NCBI RefSeq assembly: GCF_014145325.1
Contig: NZ_JACHTF010000010.1
Location: 1 to 64,000, forward strand
Source: Marilutibacter spongiae
GTDB lineage: Bacteria; Pseudomonadota; Gammaproteobacteria; Xanthomonadales; Xanthomonadaceae
Direction of reading: 5' to 3'
Length of the DNA: 64,000 bases
Part shown: positions 35,180-46,811 of the stretch, piece after piece
How the letters are laid out: every line of letters begins with the position of its first letter
Position numbering within the stretch: position 1 is the stretch's first letter
Notes under the pieces: generated by a model
Told to the model about the DNA's origin: nothing
The model's input: only the letters and a program-made list of their open reading frames with translations
The model's database searches: none
Position numbers and translations under genes: made by a program

Positions 35180-36889
35180 TCAGGTCGCGAACGCGGATGC
35201 GTGCACGCCCGCGACCGCACGCCCGGAAGGGTCCGCGGCGTCGGCGAACGCGGCGTCCCAGGCGATCGCCGCAGGCGAGGAACAGGCGATCGACTTGCCG
35301 CCGGGCACCGTCGCCGCGCAGGCGGGACCGGGGAAGTACTGCTCGAAGATGTGGCGGTAGAGGTAGGCCTCCTTCGTCTGCGGCGGATTGACCGGAAAGC
35401 GGCTGGCGGCCGCCGCGAATACCCGGTCGCTGACCTGCGCGGCGGCATGGTCGCGCAGCCCGTCGATCCAGCCGTATCCCACGCCGTCGCTGAACTGCTC
35501 CTTCTGCCGCCAGAGGATCGAGTCGGGCAGGTAGCCCTCGAAGGCCTCGCGCAGGATCGCCTTTTCCATCCGCCTGCGGCCGTCCCGGCCGGTGCCGGCC
35601 ATCTTGTGCCGGGCATCCATCGACATCGCCACGTCCAGGAAGTCGACGTCGAGGAAGGGCACGCGGCCCTCCACGCCCCAGGCCATCATCGACTTGTTCG
35701 CGCGCAGGCAGTCGTAGTTGTGCAGGGCGTCCAGCTTGCGGATCGTCTCGTCGTGGAACTCGCGCGCGTCCGGGGCCTTGTGGAAATACAGGTAGCCCCC
35801 GAACACCTCGTCGCTGCCCTCGCCCGACAGCACCATCTTCACGCCCATCGCCTTGATCCGCCGGGCGAGCAGGAACATCGGCGTGGACGCACGGATGGTG
35901 GTGACGTCGTAGGTCTCGATATGGCGAATCACCTCCGGCAGCGCGTCCAGCCCTTCCTCGAAGGTGTAGGTGAAGCCATGGTGGACGGTCCCCAGCGCCG
36001 CCGCGGCCACTTCGGCCGCGGCCAGGTCGGGCGAGCCCTCCAGGCCGATCGCGAAGGAATGCAGGCGCGGCCACCAGGCCTCCGAGGCGTCGTCCTCCTC
36101 GACCCGCCGACGTGCGAAGCGGGCGGCGACGGCCGCGACCAGCGAGGAGTCCAGCCCACCGGAGAGCAGGACGCCGTAGGGCACGTCGCACATCAGCTGG
36201 CGGTGCACGGCCTGCTCGAAGGCCTCGCGAAGGGCCTGGCGGGAGACGTCGACGCCGCGGGTGGCGTCATGGTCGCGCCACGGCCGGTGGTAGTAGCGCA
36301 CCAGCTCGCCGCTGGCGCTGTCGTAGTAGTGCCCGGGCGGGAACTGCGCGACATCGGCGCAGGTGCTGGCCAGGGCCTTCATTTCCGATGCCACGCACAT
36401 GCGACCGGTGGCGTCGTGGCCCCAGTACAGCGGGCACACGCCGATCGGGTCGCGGGCGACCAGGTAACGCTTGCGCTCGCTGTCCCAGAGCGCGAAGGCG
36501 AAGATGCCGTTGAGGCGATCCAGCCAGGTGGCGATGTCGCCGCCGGTGGCCACCGCCTCGCGGTACAGGGCATTGATCACCTCGCAGTCCGACCCGCTCT
36601 GGAAGGCATACGGCGTGGCCAACGCCTGCTCGAGCTCACGGTGGTTGTAGATCTCGCCATTGACGGCCAGCACCAGGCGACCGTCCTGGGAGCGCAGCGG
36701 CTGGGCGCCGCCGGCGGGGTCGACGATGGCCAGGCGCTCATGCACCAGTATCGCGCCCTCGTCCATGTAGACACCGCTCCAGTCGGGGCCGCGATGACGC
36801 TGGCATTGCGATTGCTCCAGCGCCTGGCGACGCAGGGCCGGGATGTCGTCGCCGGCCTGGAGGCCGAAGATTCCGAGGATCGAGCACAT
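35180..36889 (-). CDS. asnB: Glutamine-hydrolysing asparagine synthetase
   Basis: 569-aa enzyme converting Asp, Gln and ATP to Asn. Cys2 after the initiator Met is the N-terminal nucleophile of the glutaminase domain (MCSILGIFG), with RHRGPDWSG and VNGEIYNHREL. The synthetase domain has the pyrophosphate loop LSGGLDSS and LSGEGSDEVFGGY. The start at 36889 is fixed by the need for Cys2. GGAG lies about 10 nt upstream. A possible transcription attenuator lies further upstream. Confidence 0.96.
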   Translation of the reverse strand: MCSILGIFGLQAGDDIPALRRQALEQSQCQRHRGPDWSGVYMDEGAILVHERLAIVDPAGGAQPLRSQDGRLVLAVNGEIYNHRELEQALATPYAFQSGSDCEVINALYREAVATGGDIATWLDRLNGIFAFALWDSERKRYLVARDPIGVCPLYWGHDATGRMCVASEMKALASTCADVAQFPPGHYYDSASGELVRYYHRPWRDHDATRGVDVSRQALREAFEQAVHRQLMCDVPYGVLLSGGLDSSLVAAVAARFARRRVEEDDASEAWWPRLHSFAIGLEGSPDLAAAEVAAAALGTVHHGFTYTFEEGLDALPEVIRHIETYDVTTIRASTPMFLLARRIKAMGVKMVLSGEGSDEVFGGYLYFHKAPDAREFHDETIRKLDALHNYDCLRANKSMMAWGVEGRVPFLDVDFLDVAMSMDARHKMAGTGRDGRRRMEKAILREAFEGYLPDSILWRQKEQFSDGVGYGWIDGLRDHAAAQVSDRVFAAAASRFPVNPPQTKEAYLYRHIFEQYFPGPACAATVPGGKSIACSSPAAIAWDAAFADAADPSGRAVAGVHASAFAT

Positions 36890-37289
36890 GCGGGTGGAGC
36901 TCCTTGTAGGTCGGGGCGGGCACCTTTCCCGGGTGCCGGCGTCCATTGCGGGGGTGGGATGGATGGAGGGCGCGGGGTTCGACAGGCAATAAAAAAGCCC
37001 ACACTTCTCAGTGCGGGCCGGGGAGAGCGACGTCTTTTCTTTCGACTACGCGCTAATCACCGGCCCCATGGAGGCTGGTGTTGGTATTCGCATTGCGGAT
37101 GCACGCCACGACGCAAGCCGCGGCCCTGGGGCGGCGGCAGGTCGGATCGGGCTTGGCGTGGCGCGGATGCATGGGCCGATCCTGCCCCAGCTTCCCGGGC
37201 GACGCAAGCGACGCTTGCAGATGAAACCGCTTCCGGCCCGGAGGGCGACGCCGCGCCTTTGGGCTAAGCTGGCCCGAAAAAGGGGACGG
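36890..37289. other. Divergent region between asnB and acylase genes
   Basis: 400 bp. The asnB side holds a leader with a short ORF, a potential antiterminator and a rho-independent terminator (36991-37069). The acylase side shows only an RBS-like AGGGGAC before the ATG at 37290. Confidence 0.6.
36991..37069 (-). promoter_or_regulatory. Putative attenuator upstream of asnB
   Basis: On the minus strand a 7-codon ORF (MGPVISA, 37069-37046) precedes a terminator: GCCCGCACT (37018-37010), loop GAGA, AGTGTGGGC (37005-36997), then six T. The leader segment GGGCCGG (37066-37060) can pair with CCGGCCC (37021-37015), which would block the 5' arm of the terminator. asnB starts 100 nt downstream. No Asn codon occurs in the mini-ORF, so the signal sensed is unclear, and no good RBS was seen. 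Confidence 0.5.
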
Positions 37290-39698
37290 ATGGTGAAACG
37301 ATCGAGGCGCATCCTGGCGTGGGGCGCGGGCACGCTCGCGATACTGCTGGCGCTGTCAGGGCTGGCCGCCTGCCTGGCGCTGCGCGGCAGCCTCCCTTCG
37401 CTGGAGGGCGAGCGCTCGCTGCCCGGCCTCGCGGCGCCGGTAAGGATCGAGCGCGACGCCATCGGCACGGTCACCATCGATGCGTCCAGCCAGATCGATG
37501 CGGTACGCGCGCTGGGCTACGTGCACGGCCAGGAGCGCTTCTTCGAGATGGACCTGATGCGGCGTACCGCGGCCGGCGAGCTGGCGGCGCTGTTCGGCCC
37601 GGCGGCGGTCGAGACGGACAAGCGGCGACGCGTGCATCGCATGCGCCAGCGCGTGCGCACGCACCTGGCGTCGTTCACCCAGGGCCAGCGCGAGGCCGTC
37701 GAGGCCTACGTGGCCGGCGTCAACAGTGGCCTGGCCGCGCTCGACGCACGCCCATGGCCCTACCTGCTGGTGCGCAGGACGCCCGAGCCGTGGACGGTCG
37801 AGGACGTCGCCCTGACCGGCTTCGCGATGTACTTCGACCTGCAGGACGCCGGCAATGCCAACGAACTCGCGCTGTGGCAGGCGCGGCCTTACCTGCCGGT
37901 ACCGCTGTGGAACCTGATCGTCCATGACGGTAGCCAGTGGGATGCCCCCATCATGGGCGGCCCGCGCGGCGACGCCGTCCTGCCCGGGCCCGACGACCTG
38001 GACCTGCGGACGCTGGCGCACCCGGCCACGTCGCTCGCTGCGGCGGGCATTGGCGACCGGCCCGCGCTGGGCAGCAACAACTTCGCCGTGTCCGGGGCGA
38101 TGAGCGCCACCGGCAGCGCGATCGTGGCCGACGACATGCACCTGGGCCTGCGCGTGCCGAACATCTGGTTCCGCGCGCGGCTTCGATATCCGGACACCGA
38201 GGCCCCCAACGGACGGGTGGACGCGACCGGATTCACCCTGCCCGGCCTGCCCGCCATCGTGGTGGGCAGCAACGGACACGTCGCCTGGGCCTTCACCAAC
38301 AGCTACGGCGACTGGCTGGACTGGCAGGAACTGCCCGCCTGCCCGACCGACCCGCAAGCACCCGCCGACGACGCGGCCTGCCCCGCCGTGCAGCGCGTAC
38401 GCGAACGCATCGACGTTGCCGGCGCCGACCCGGTCGAGCTCGAGATCGAGGAAACCGACTGGGGCCCGATCCTCCACCGCAGCGCCGACGGCCGGCGGCT
38501 GGCGCTGCGCTGGGTCGCCCATCGCCCGGGCGCCCTGACGGTCGGCCTGATGGACGTCCTGCGCGCCGGCTCGGTGGCGTCGGCCCTGGAGATCGCCGAC
38601 CGCTCGGCGATCCCGGCGCAGAACCTGCTCGTCGGCGATCGCGACGGGACGATCGCCTGGCGACTGCTGGGCGTGCTGCCGCAGCGCGCGGACGGCTGCC
38701 GGGCGACGCCCTTGCATGCCGCACCCGGTGCCCCGCTCGATCCGCCCGGCCGCTGCCCGCCCTGGGGCCTGGGCACGTCCGCCGGCGTCGCGCTGGTGGC
38801 ACCCGACGACGGCCGCCTGTGGACGGCCAACAACCGTGTCGCCGACGGCGAAGCGCTGGCGCGGATCGGCGACGGCGGCTACGTGCTGGGTGCGCGCGCG
38901 AAGCAGATCCGCGACGGCCTGCGCGCAAGCGAACGCTTCGACGAGCGCGGCCTGCTCGACATCCAGCTCGACGACCGCAGCGTGTTCCTGGAACGCTGGT
39001 GGCGGCTGCTGCAGGCCGAGGCCACGCGCGACGGCACCCCGGCCCTGCGCGAGGTCGCCGCGGCCGCGAGCGACTGGTCGGGCCACGCGGACGTCGACTC
39101 GGTCAGCTACCGCCTGGTCCGCGGCTGGCGCCAACATGTCCACGAGCGCATCGCCGACGGCCTCACGGGCCCGGCCCGGGCCGCACTGGGCGATGACTTC
39201 CTGATGCCCAACCTCTCGCAGCTCGAGGGCGTGGCCTGGCCCATGGTGAGCCAGCAGCCCGCGCACCTGCTGCCGCCCCGGTTCGGGACCTGGCAGGCGC
39301 TGTTCGAGGACGCGGCCTTGCAGTTGCGCAACGAGCTGCAGGCGCAGGGGCCGCTGGCCGAACGCACGTGGGGCGAGCGCAACACCGCGCGGATCTGCCA
39401 CCCGCTGCAACGCGCCCTGCCCGCGCTCGCCCGCCACTGGCTGTGCATGCCGGCCGACCCACTGCCGGGCGACAGCCACATGCCGCGCGTGCAGGCGCCG
39501 GACATGGGCGCATCCGAACGGATGGTGGTTTCGCCGGGTTACGAGGAAAACGGCATCGCGCACATGCCGGGCGGCCAGAGCGGCCACCTGCTGTCGCCGT
39601 TCTGGGGCGCGGGCCACGAGGACTGGGTCCGGGGCAGTCCGACGCCCTTCCTGCCCGGACCGGCGCGCTACACCCTGACCCTGTCCCCTGCCCGCTGA
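37290..39698 (+). CDS. Penicillin acylase-family N-terminal nucleophile hydrolase
   Basis: 802-aa precursor of a periplasmic amidase. One hydrophobic segment (WGAGTLAILLALSGLAACLAL, ~11-31, read in parts) acts as signal/anchor. The alpha part (~50-210) has IERDAIGTVTI and ALGYVHGQERFFEMDLMRR. Autocleavage is expected at Gly261|Ser262 in LGSNNFAVSG, making Ser262 the catalytic residue of the beta subunit. C-terminal GGQSGHLLSPFWGAGHEDW is typical. Substrates in the family include beta-lactams and acyl-homoserine lactones; which applies is unknown. Convergent with dapE. Confidence 0.92.
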   Translation: MVKRSRRILAWGAGTLAILLALSGLAACLALRGSLPSLEGERSLPGLAAPVRIERDAIGTVTIDASSQIDAVRALGYVHGQERFFEMDLMRRTAAGELAALFGPAAVETDKRRRVHRMRQRVRTHLASFTQGQREAVEAYVAGVNSGLAALDARPWPYLLVRRTPEPWTVEDVALTGFAMYFDLQDAGNANELALWQARPYLPVPLWNLIVHDGSQWDAPIMGGPRGDAVLPGPDDLDLRTLAHPATSLAAAGIGDRPALGSNNFAVSGAMSATGSAIVADDMHLGLRVPNIWFRARLRYPDTEAPNGRVDATGFTLPGLPAIVVGSNGHVAWAFTNSYGDWLDWQELPACPTDPQAPADDAACPAVQRVRERIDVAGADPVELEIEETDWGPILHRSADGRRLALRWVAHRPGALTVGLMDVLRAGSVASALEIADRSAIPAQNLLVGDRDGTIAWRLLGVLPQRADGCRATPLHAAPGAPLDPPGRCPPWGLGTSAGVALVAPDDGRLWTANNRVADGEALARIGDGGYVLGARAKQIRDGLRASERFDERGLLDIQLDDRSVFLERWWRLLQAEATRDGTPALREVAAAASDWSGHADVDSVSYRLVRGWRQHVHERIADGLTGPARAALGDDFLMPNLSQLEGVAWPMVSQQPAHLLPPRFGTWQALFEDAALQLRNELQAQGPLAERTWGERNTARICHPLQRALPALARHWLCMPADPLPGDSHMPRVQAPDMGASERMVVSPGYEENGIAHMPGGQSGHLLSPFWGAGHEDWVRGSPTPFLPGPARYTLTLSPAR

Positions 39699-39714
39699 GG
39701 GCGGGGCCGGCGTT

Positions 39715-40845
39715 TCAGGCGAGCAGGCGCTCCAGCAGCGCGCCGTACAGGTCCGGCAACGCCTCCAGGTCGGCCACCGCCACGTGCTCGTCGACCTGGT
39801 GGATGCTGGCGTTGACCGGGCCGACTTCGATGCACTGGGCGCCGAGGGGGGCGATGAAGCGTGCATCGGAGGTGCCGCCGCCGGTGCTCTCCTCCGGGTC
39901 GGCGCCCGCGAACGCCGCCAGCACCTCGCGCGCCGCAAGCCGCAAGGGGCCTTCGGGCGTGAAGAAGGGTTCGCCGCTGCGGTGCCAGCGGATGTCGAAC
40001 GACAGGCCGTGGGCATTTAACATGCCCTCGCACTCGGCGACGAGGCGATCGGCGTTCCAGTGCGGGTTGTAGCGCAGGTTGAACAGCACTTCCAGCTCGC
40101 CCGGGATCACGTTGTTCGCGCCGGTGCCGGCGTGGATGTTGCTGATCTGCAGACTGGTCGGCGGGAAGCCCTCGTAGCCCTCGTCCCAGCGCCGCGACGC
40201 CAGTGCGTCCAACGCCGCCAGCGCGAGGTGGATCGGATTGCGGGCCTTGTCCGGATAGGCCACGTGGCCCTGGACGCCATGGACGTCCAGGCGCGCGGAC
40301 AGGCTGCCGCGCCGGCCCACGCGCAGCAGGTCGCCCAGCCGCGCCTTCGAGGACGGCTCGCCGGTGATGCACCAGTCGATGCGCTCGCCGCGCTCGCGGA
40401 AGATGTCGGCGACACGGCGGACGCCGTCGATCGCGTCGCCCTCCTCGTCCGAGGTCAGCAGCACCGCGAGCCGGCCGCGATGCTGCGGATGCTCGGCGAC
40501 GAAGCGCTCGGCCGCGACGATGAATGCCGCGACGCTGCCCTTCATGTCGGCCGCGCCGCGGCCGTACAGCAGGCCGTCGCGCAGCGTCGGCTCGAACGGA
40601 TCGCTGTGCCAGGCCTCGCGCGGCCCCGGCGGCACCACGTCGGTGTGGCCCAACAGCACCAGGGTCGGCCCGTCGCACGTGCCATGCGTCGCCCAGAGGT
40701 TGTCGACCTCGCCCAGGCGCAGGTGCTCGCAGGCGAAGCCGGCGGCCTGCAATCGCGCGGCGAGCAGGGCCTGGCAACCGGCATCGTCGGGCGTCACCGA
40801 CGGTCGCGAGATCAGCGCGCGGGTCAGTTCGAGAACGTCGCTCAT
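39715..40845 (-). CDS. dapE: Succinyl-diaminopimelate desuccinylase
   Basis: 376-aa dimetal (Zn) peptidase M20 enzyme of the succinylase lysine/DAP pathway, releasing LL-DAP. Metal and catalytic motifs: [32 protein letters not shown] and GTSDARFI; the dimerisation domain lies in the middle. Length equals the usual ~376 aa. It is 17 nt downstream of yffB in the map-glnD-dapD-yffB-dapE run. Confidence 0.97.
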   Translation of the reverse strand: MSDVLELTRALISRPSVTPDDAGCQALLAARLQAAGFACEHLRLGEVDNLWATHGTCDGPTLVLLGHTDVVPPGPREAWHSDPFEPTLRDGLLYGRGAADMKGSVAAFIVAAERFVAEHPQHRGRLAVLLTSDEEGDAIDGVRRVADIFRERGERIDWCITGEPSSKARLGDLLRVGRRGSLSARLDVHGVQGHVAYPDKARNPIHLALAALDALASRRWDEGYEGFPPTSLQISNIHAGTGANNVIPGELEVLFNLRYNPHWNADRLVAECEGMLNAHGLSFDIRWHRSGEPFFTPEGPLRLAAREVLAAFAGADPEESTGGGTSDARFIAPLGAQCIEVGPVNASIHQVDEHVAVADLEALPDLYGALLERLLA

Positions 40846-40862
40846 GGGCGCCTCCATGCCGC

Positions 40863-41216
40863 TCAGGCGCCGAAGCGCTTCTTGAAGCCGTTGTCGCTGA
40901 AGCCCTGGCTGATCGCGCCGTCGCCGGTCACCACGACCGGCCGCCGCACCAGCTGCGGATGCTCGCGCAGCAGCAGCTTCCACTCGGCGTCGGAGCCGGG
41001 CGACTTGCGCGCTTCCGGCAACTGGCGCCAGGTGGTCGAGGACTTGTTGACCATCGCATCCCAGCCGCCGAGCGCATCCTTCCACCCGACCAGGGTCTCG
41101 GGGCTGCGCGGCGCGTCGCGGTAGTCGACGAACTCGTGTTCGACGCCGAAGCGGTCGAGCCACTTGCGCGCCTTGCGGCAGGTATCGCAGTTCTTCAGTC
41201 CGTACAGCGTGACCAT
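40863..41216 (-). CDS. yffB: ArsC/Spx-family protein (YffB)
   Basis: 117-aa thioredoxin-fold protein with the C10-x2-C13 motif (NCDTCRKA). It belongs to the ArsC/YffB group routinely found between dapD and dapE or next to dapE; arsenate reduction has not been shown for this group, and a redox/GSH-linked role is only suggested. The gap to dapD is 2 nt. Confidence 0.9.
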   Translation of the reverse strand: MVTLYGLKNCDTCRKARKWLDRFGVEHEFVDYRDAPRSPETLVGWKDALGGWDAMVNKSSTTWRQLPEARKSPGSDAEWKLLLREHPQLVRRPVVVTGDGAISQGFSDNGFKKRFGA

Positions 41217-41218
41217 GT

Positions 41219-42100
41219 TCAATCCGCCAGCCCGCGCAGGAGGTCGTTGATGCTGGTCTTGGAGCGCGTCTTCGCGTCCACCTGCTTGACGATGACCGCA
41301 CAGTAGAGCGAGTGGCTGCCGTCGGCGGCGGGCAGCTGGCCGGAAACCACCACGCTGTAAGGCGGCACCGAGCCATAGCTGACCTCGCCGGTGGCGCGGT
41401 TGTACACCCGGGTGCTCTGGCCGAGGAACACGCCCATGCCGATGACGCTGTGGTGGCCGACGACGAAGCCTTCGACGACCTCCGAGCGCGCGCCGATGAA
41501 GCAGTGGTCCTCGATGATGGTCGGCGTCGCCTGCAGCGGCTCGAGCACGCCGCCGATGCCGGCGCCGCCGGACAGGTGGCAGTGCGCGCCGACCTGCGCA
41601 CAGGAGCCGACGGTGGCCCAGGTGTCGACCATGGTCCCTTCGCCGACATGGGCGCCGATGTTGACGAAGCTCGGCATCAGCACCACGTCCTTGCCGATGT
41701 GCGCGCCGCGACGGGCGATCGCGCCGGGCACGACGCGCGCGCCGAGCTGGCGGAACGCGGCCTCGTCGTAGCCCTCGAAGCGCGCCGGGATCTTGTCCCA
41801 GAACGGCGCGGGGTCGGCATCGACGACCTCCATCTCCTGGGTGCGGAAGTACAGCAGCACCGCCTTCTTCAACCACTCGTTGACCTTCCAGCCGCCGGCG
41901 CCGTCGGGCTCGGCGACGCGGAACTCGCCGCTCTCCAGGCCGTCCATCACGCGCTCGACCGCCGGTCGCGTGGAGCCGTCGATCTCGTCGCCGGTCAGCG
42001 CGGCGCGGCGCTCGAAGGCGCTCTCGATCACGAACCTGAGTTCATCCGCACCGTCCAGGCGGGCGGTTCCGGGGGCGTCCTTGAGGGACTTGGGACTCAT
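41219..42100 (-). CDS. dapD: Tetrahydrodipicolinate N-succinyltransferase
   Basis: 293-aa enzyme committing to the succinylase branch of DAP/lysine synthesis. The left-handed beta-helix hexapeptide repeats run ~120-260 ([23 protein letters not shown]...). [23 protein letters not shown] contains conserved catalytic-site residues. An N-terminal helical domain with [11 protein letters not shown] is normal. It overlaps glnD by 4 nt. Confidence 0.97.
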   Translation of the reverse strand: MSPKSLKDAPGTARLDGADELRFVIESAFERRAALTGDEIDGSTRPAVERVMDGLESGEFRVAEPDGAGGWKVNEWLKKAVLLYFRTQEMEVVDADPAPFWDKIPARFEGYDEAAFRQLGARVVPGAIARRGAHIGKDVVLMPSFVNIGAHVGEGTMVDTWATVGSCAQVGAHCHLSGGAGIGGVLEPLQATPTIIEDHCFIGARSEVVEGFVVGHHSVIGMGVFLGQSTRVYNRATGEVSYGSVPPYSVVVSGQLPAADGSHSLYCAVIVKQVDAKTRSKTSINDLLRGLAD

Positions 42101-44718
42101 CGGGCATCTCCTTCCAGGCAGGCGAGCAGCGCATCCCTCAGGGCCTGCCGCCGGGTTTCGTCAAGGGGTTGGTCGTTGCCGTCCGCATCGACGGCGGTGA
42201 CCTGGAACAGGTCCTCGGCGCGCGCGCCGAAGGTCGCGATCCGGGCATCGTGCACGCGCAGCGACTGGGTGCGCAGCGTGCGGGTGACGTCGGCCAGCAG
42301 TCCCGGCCGGTCGGTGCAGACCAGGCTGAGCTGGGTGCGGCCACCGCGGGTGTCGTCGAAGCCGACCTGCGGGGCGATGCGGAAATGGCGCAGGTGGCGC
42401 GGCTGCGTGCGCCGCGGCGGCCTGACGTCCTCCAACGTGCCCGACAGGGTGGATTCGAGCTTCTGCTCGACGTCCGGGCCGGCGGGGATGTGGCGGCTGT
42501 CGGCCGGGATCACTTCGAAGCTGTCGAAGATCGTGCCGTCCGGGCCGTCGTGGACGCGCGCCTGCTGGATCGCCAGGCCGAGGCGGTCGAGGGTGGCGAC
42601 GATGGCGTCGAACAGGCCGTCGCGGTCGGGCGAATGCACGAACACTTCCATCGCGCTCGCATGGGCGGCCACCGGCCGCACGCGGACCCGCACGTCGCCG
42701 GGCCGGACGCCGCGCAGCGACACCGCCTGCCAGGCCAGGTGGTCCGGACGCCCGCGCTGGAAGCCGATATCCGGCATCCGCGCGAACAGCGCCTCGATCT
42801 CCTCGTCCTCGGTGCCGAAAGCGGCGAGCATCGCGCGCGCCGCCTCGCGGTTCTCCGCCGCGCGCTCGGTCGCCGCAAGCGGGTGCTCGAGGCCACGGCG
42901 CAATGCCAGCCGGGTGGCGGTGTAGAGATCCGCCATCAGCCGGTCCTTCCACGCATTCCACAGCTTGGGCGAGGTGCCCGCGATATCGGCGCAGGTCAGC
43001 AGGTAGAGATGATCCAGGCGGTCGCGGTCGGCGACCTGGGTGGCGAAGCGGTGGATCACCTCCGGGTCGGTGATGTCCTGCTTCTGCGCGGTGGTCGACA
43101 TCAGCAGGTGCTTGCGCACCAGCCATTCGACCAGCGAGGCCTCGGTGGGGTTGAGGCCGATGGTGTCGCAGAACAGGCGGGCGTCGTCGCCGCCGAGTTC
43201 GGAGTGGTCGCCGCCCCGCCCCTTGCCGATGTCGTGGAACAGGCCCGCCAGCAGCAGCAGTTCCGGCTTGCGCAGCCGCGGCCAGACCTCGTGCGCCAGG
43301 GTGAAGCGCTCATCGTGCTCCTCGGACGCGAACGAGGCCAGGTTCTTGAGCACCGCCAGCGTGTGCTGGTCGACGGTGTACACGTGGAACAGGTCGAACT
43401 GCATCCGGCCCGACACCCGCGCGAAGGCCGGGATCCAGCGGCCGAGCACGCCCAGCCGCGCCATCCGCGTCAGCGTGGCGACCGGCCGCGGGCCGCGCAG
43501 CAGCTGCATGAAGCGCGCATGCAGTTCGGACGGCGCCGAGGCGTAGTCGGGGAAGGCCGACAGCGCCTCGGCCAGGGCACGGGCGGTCTGCGAATGCAGG
43601 CCGCGGACGTCGTCCCGGGACGCCCAGGTGGCGAACAGCGCCAGCACGTCGCCAGGGGTCGCGGGCCACTGCTCGTCGCGGGCGGCGAGATAGCCGCGGC
43701 GAAGCTCGAAATCGGCATCGATCGGCTCGGCGACCGGCTCGCCCTCGATCTGTTCTTCGAAGCGCTGCAACAGCCGTTCGCCGATGCGCTGCACCAGCGA
43801 GGCGCTGCGATAGAAGCCCTGCATCATCTTCTCGACCGCGAGCACGCCGTCGCTGTCGGTATAGCCCAGGCGCTCGGCGAGGATCTTCTGGTAGTCGAAG
43901 CGCAGGCGCTCCTCGTGCTTGCGCGCCAGCAGGTGGAGGCCGAAGCGCAGCCGCGACAGGAAGCGGCGCTCGCGCTCGAGCGAGGCCACTTCGTCCGCGC
44001 CGAGCTGGCCGACCGCGATCAGCGATTCCAGGTCCGAGGTCCCGATGATGCGCAGGGCCATCCAGTGCAGGGTCTGCACGTCGCGCAGGCCGCCGGGACC
44101 GTCCTTGAGGTTGGGCTCGAGGTTGTCGGAGGTGTCGCCGTGGCGGGCGTGTCGCTCGCGCAGCTCCTGCCGCTTGGCCTGGAAGAACGCCCGGGCCGGC
44201 CACACCAGGGATGGCGCGATCGCCGCCTCGAGCGCCTGCCGCACCGGCAACGGCGCGGCCAGCGGGCGCGACTCGAGGATGGCCGTCATCACGGTGATGT
44301 CGGCCTCGGCCACCTCGGTGCACTGGCTGGCCGAACGCACTGCGTGGCCGAGCGGCAGGCCGGCGTCCCACAACAGACTGAAGAAGCGCGCCAGGGCGTC
44401 CTCGTGCTGCCGCTGCGCCGTGGGCTCGGCGAGCACCAGGAGGTCGATGTCGGAGTGGGGAAACAGTTCCCCGCGGCCGTATCCGCCGACCGCGAACAGG
44501 GCCAGGGCGCCGTCGTCGCCGATGCAGCGCTGCCATGCCCCGGTCACGTGGCGATCGACGACCCTGGCGCGCTCGGCGACCAGGCGATCGACGTCGACCG
44601 CCGCGTCGAAGCGCTCTGCCAGGGCCTCGGCATGCCGGCCGAGGGCGTCGCGCGCGGCGGCGGCCCACTCCGCGTCGGAGCCGGCCGAGGGCGCCTCGCC
44701 GGCATGCGGCCGGCTCAT
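42097..44718 (-). CDS. glnD: Bifunctional uridylyltransferase/uridylyl-removing enzyme
   Basis: 873-aa nitrogen sensor acting on PII proteins. The nucleotidyltransferase domain has [19 protein letters not shown] (~80-98); the HD domain has [18 protein letters not shown]; two C-terminal ACT domains ([16 protein letters not shown] and [16 protein letters not shown]) sense glutamine. Complete and of normal length. The start at 44718 overlaps the end of map by 4 nt; more upstream in-frame sequence is a shadow of map. Confidence 0.97.
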   Translation of the reverse strand: MSRPHAGEAPSAGSDAEWAAAARDALGRHAEALAERFDAAVDVDRLVAERARVVDRHVTGAWQRCIGDDGALALFAVGGYGRGELFPHSDIDLLVLAEPTAQRQHEDALARFFSLLWDAGLPLGHAVRSASQCTEVAEADITVMTAILESRPLAAPLPVRQALEAAIAPSLVWPARAFFQAKRQELRERHARHGDTSDNLEPNLKDGPGGLRDVQTLHWMALRIIGTSDLESLIAVGQLGADEVASLERERRFLSRLRFGLHLLARKHEERLRFDYQKILAERLGYTDSDGVLAVEKMMQGFYRSASLVQRIGERLLQRFEEQIEGEPVAEPIDADFELRRGYLAARDEQWPATPGDVLALFATWASRDDVRGLHSQTARALAEALSAFPDYASAPSELHARFMQLLRGPRPVATLTRMARLGVLGRWIPAFARVSGRMQFDLFHVYTVDQHTLAVLKNLASFASEEHDERFTLAHEVWPRLRKPELLLLAGLFHDIGKGRGGDHSELGGDDARLFCDTIGLNPTEASLVEWLVRKHLLMSTTAQKQDITDPEVIHRFATQVADRDRLDHLYLLTCADIAGTSPKLWNAWKDRLMADLYTATRLALRRGLEHPLAATERAAENREAARAMLAAFGTEDEEIEALFARMPDIGFQRGRPDHLAWQAVSLRGVRPGDVRVRVRPVAAHASAMEVFVHSPDRDGLFDAIVATLDRLGLAIQQARVHDGPDGTIFDSFEVIPADSRHIPAGPDVEQKLESTLSGTLEDVRPPRRTQPRHLRHFRIAPQVGFDDTRGGRTQLSLVCTDRPGLLADVTRTLRTQSLRVHDARIATFGARAEDLFQVTAVDADGNDQPLDETRRQALRDALLACLEGDAR

Positions 44719-45491
44719 AGGTCGTTGTCGTCGCCCGGCAGGCGGGTCAGGATCTCCACGCCGTCGTCGGTCACCGCGACCGTGTGTTCCCACTGCGCCG
44801 ACAGCTTGCGGTCCTTGGTCACCACGGTCCAGCCGTCGGGCAGCAGGCGCGTATGCCGGCCGCCCTCGTTGATCATCGGCTCGATGGTGAAGGTCATGCC
44901 CGGCTTGAGTACCACCCCCGTGCCCGGGCGGCCGTAGTGCAGGACCTGGGGCTCGTCGTGGTAGACCTTGCCGATGCCGTGGCCGCAGTACTCGCGCACC
45001 ACCGAGAAGCGCTCGGACTCGGCGTACGCCTGGATCGCGTGCCCGATGTCGCCCAGGGTCGCCCCGGGCCTGACCGCACGGATGCCGCGGAACATGGCCT
45101 CGCGGGTGACGTCCACCAGGCGCTGGGCCATCACCGACGGCTTGCCGGCGATGTACATGCGGCTGGTGTCGCCATGCCAGCCGTCCTTGATGACGGTGAC
45201 GTCGATGTTGACGATGTCGCCTTCCTTCAGGACCTTGGCTTCGCTGGGTATCCCGTGGCAGATCACGTTGTTCACCGAGGTGCACACGGTCTTGGGGAAG
45301 CCCTTGTAGCCGACGTTGGCCGGGATCGCCTTCTGCACGTTGACGATGTGGTCGTGGCAGATGCGGTCCAGCTCCTCGGTGCTGACGCCCGGCTTCACGT
45401 GCGGGGCGACGACCTGGAGCACCTCGGCGGCCAGGCGGCCGGCGACGCGCATCTTCTCGATGTCTTCTGGGGTCTTGAGGGTGATGGCCAT
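44715..45491 (-). CDS. map: Methionine aminopeptidase type I
   Basis: 258-aa cytosolic dimetal enzyme removing initiator Met. Metal ligands are in [26 protein letters not shown] and the C-terminal QWEHTVAV. It is divergent from rpsB, as in E. coli. A possible -10 AATAAT (45502-45497) lies only 5 nt from the ATG, which would give a leaderless or near-leaderless mRNA; this is speculative. Confidence 0.97.
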   Translation of the reverse strand: MAITLKTPEDIEKMRVAGRLAAEVLQVVAPHVKPGVSTEELDRICHDHIVNVQKAIPANVGYKGFPKTVCTSVNNVICHGIPSEAKVLKEGDIVNIDVTVIKDGWHGDTSRMYIAGKPSVMAQRLVDVTREAMFRGIRAVRPGATLGDIGHAIQAYAESERFSVVREYCGHGIGKVYHDEPQVLHYGRPGTGVVLKPGMTFTIEPMINEGGRHTRLLPDGWTVVTKDRKLSAQWEHTVAVTDDGVEILTRLPGDDNDL

Positions 45492-45840
45492 GGCCCATTA
45501 TTGCGCATTCGGGGCCCGGGGCGGCGGGAACTTGTCCACAGGCCGGCCGGCGGCTATACTCCGTCGGCTGTCCCGGGACCCTTTCCCGGCACAGGCGCCC
45601 ACGCCGGGCGGCAAGCACGGGGCCCCAGGCCCGGTAGCAGGCGAATACACACCCGCTGCCACGCACCGTGCCGGGGTGCCCCGATCGCCGCCTGGAGCCT
45701 CGCGCCCCGGTCCGGCAAGCGGGGTTCGGACACGGAAGCAGCGGGGAGGCCCAACCCCGGAACCCATGCCCCGCCGACCGGCGCGGCAGCCGCCCCAACC
45801 TTTCCGGCGGCCGGGTTCCACTGCCTTGGAGTTACCTGCA
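45492..45840. other. map-rpsB divergent region and rpsB leader
   Basis: 349 bp. A promoter lies at 45532-45560, leaving a long ~270-nt 5' leader before rpsB. In E. coli the rpsB leader binds S2 for autoregulation; a similar role is possible here but no specific structure was worked out. No ORF is supported. Confidence 0.55.
45532..45560 (+). promoter_or_regulatory. Sigma-70 promoter of rpsB-tsf
   Basis: TTGTCC (45532-45537), a 17-nt spacer, TATACT (45555-45560), followed by a GC-rich start region, as in growth-rate-regulated promoters. Confidence 0.75.
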
Positions 45841-46662
<822 letters not shown>

Positions 46663-46674
46663 GGCAGCCGTCAT

Positions 46675-46700
46675 GCAGCCACGCGATACTGCGTGGCTGC
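46675..46700 (+). other. Stem-loop between rpsB and tsf
   Basis: A perfect 10-bp stem GCAGCCACGC (46675-46684) with its complement at 46691-46700 and a 6-nt loop, followed by gttctcc. An intercistronic hairpin here is known in E. coli and tunes S2 against EF-Ts output. Confidence 0.7.
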
Positions 46701-46811
46701 GTTCTCCCGCCGCGACCGGCGGGATGGATACACCGCGCATGCCCGCGCCTGAACGGCCGGGCATCGCCCGCAAGTCGCACCGCGACCCAACCCCATTTTT
46801 GAGGTACCCCC

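Noticed and set aside
40863-41216. Annotation of the CxxC protein as an arsenate reductase
   Set aside because: YffB-group proteins beside dapE lack evidence for arsenate reduction, and no ars genes are present.
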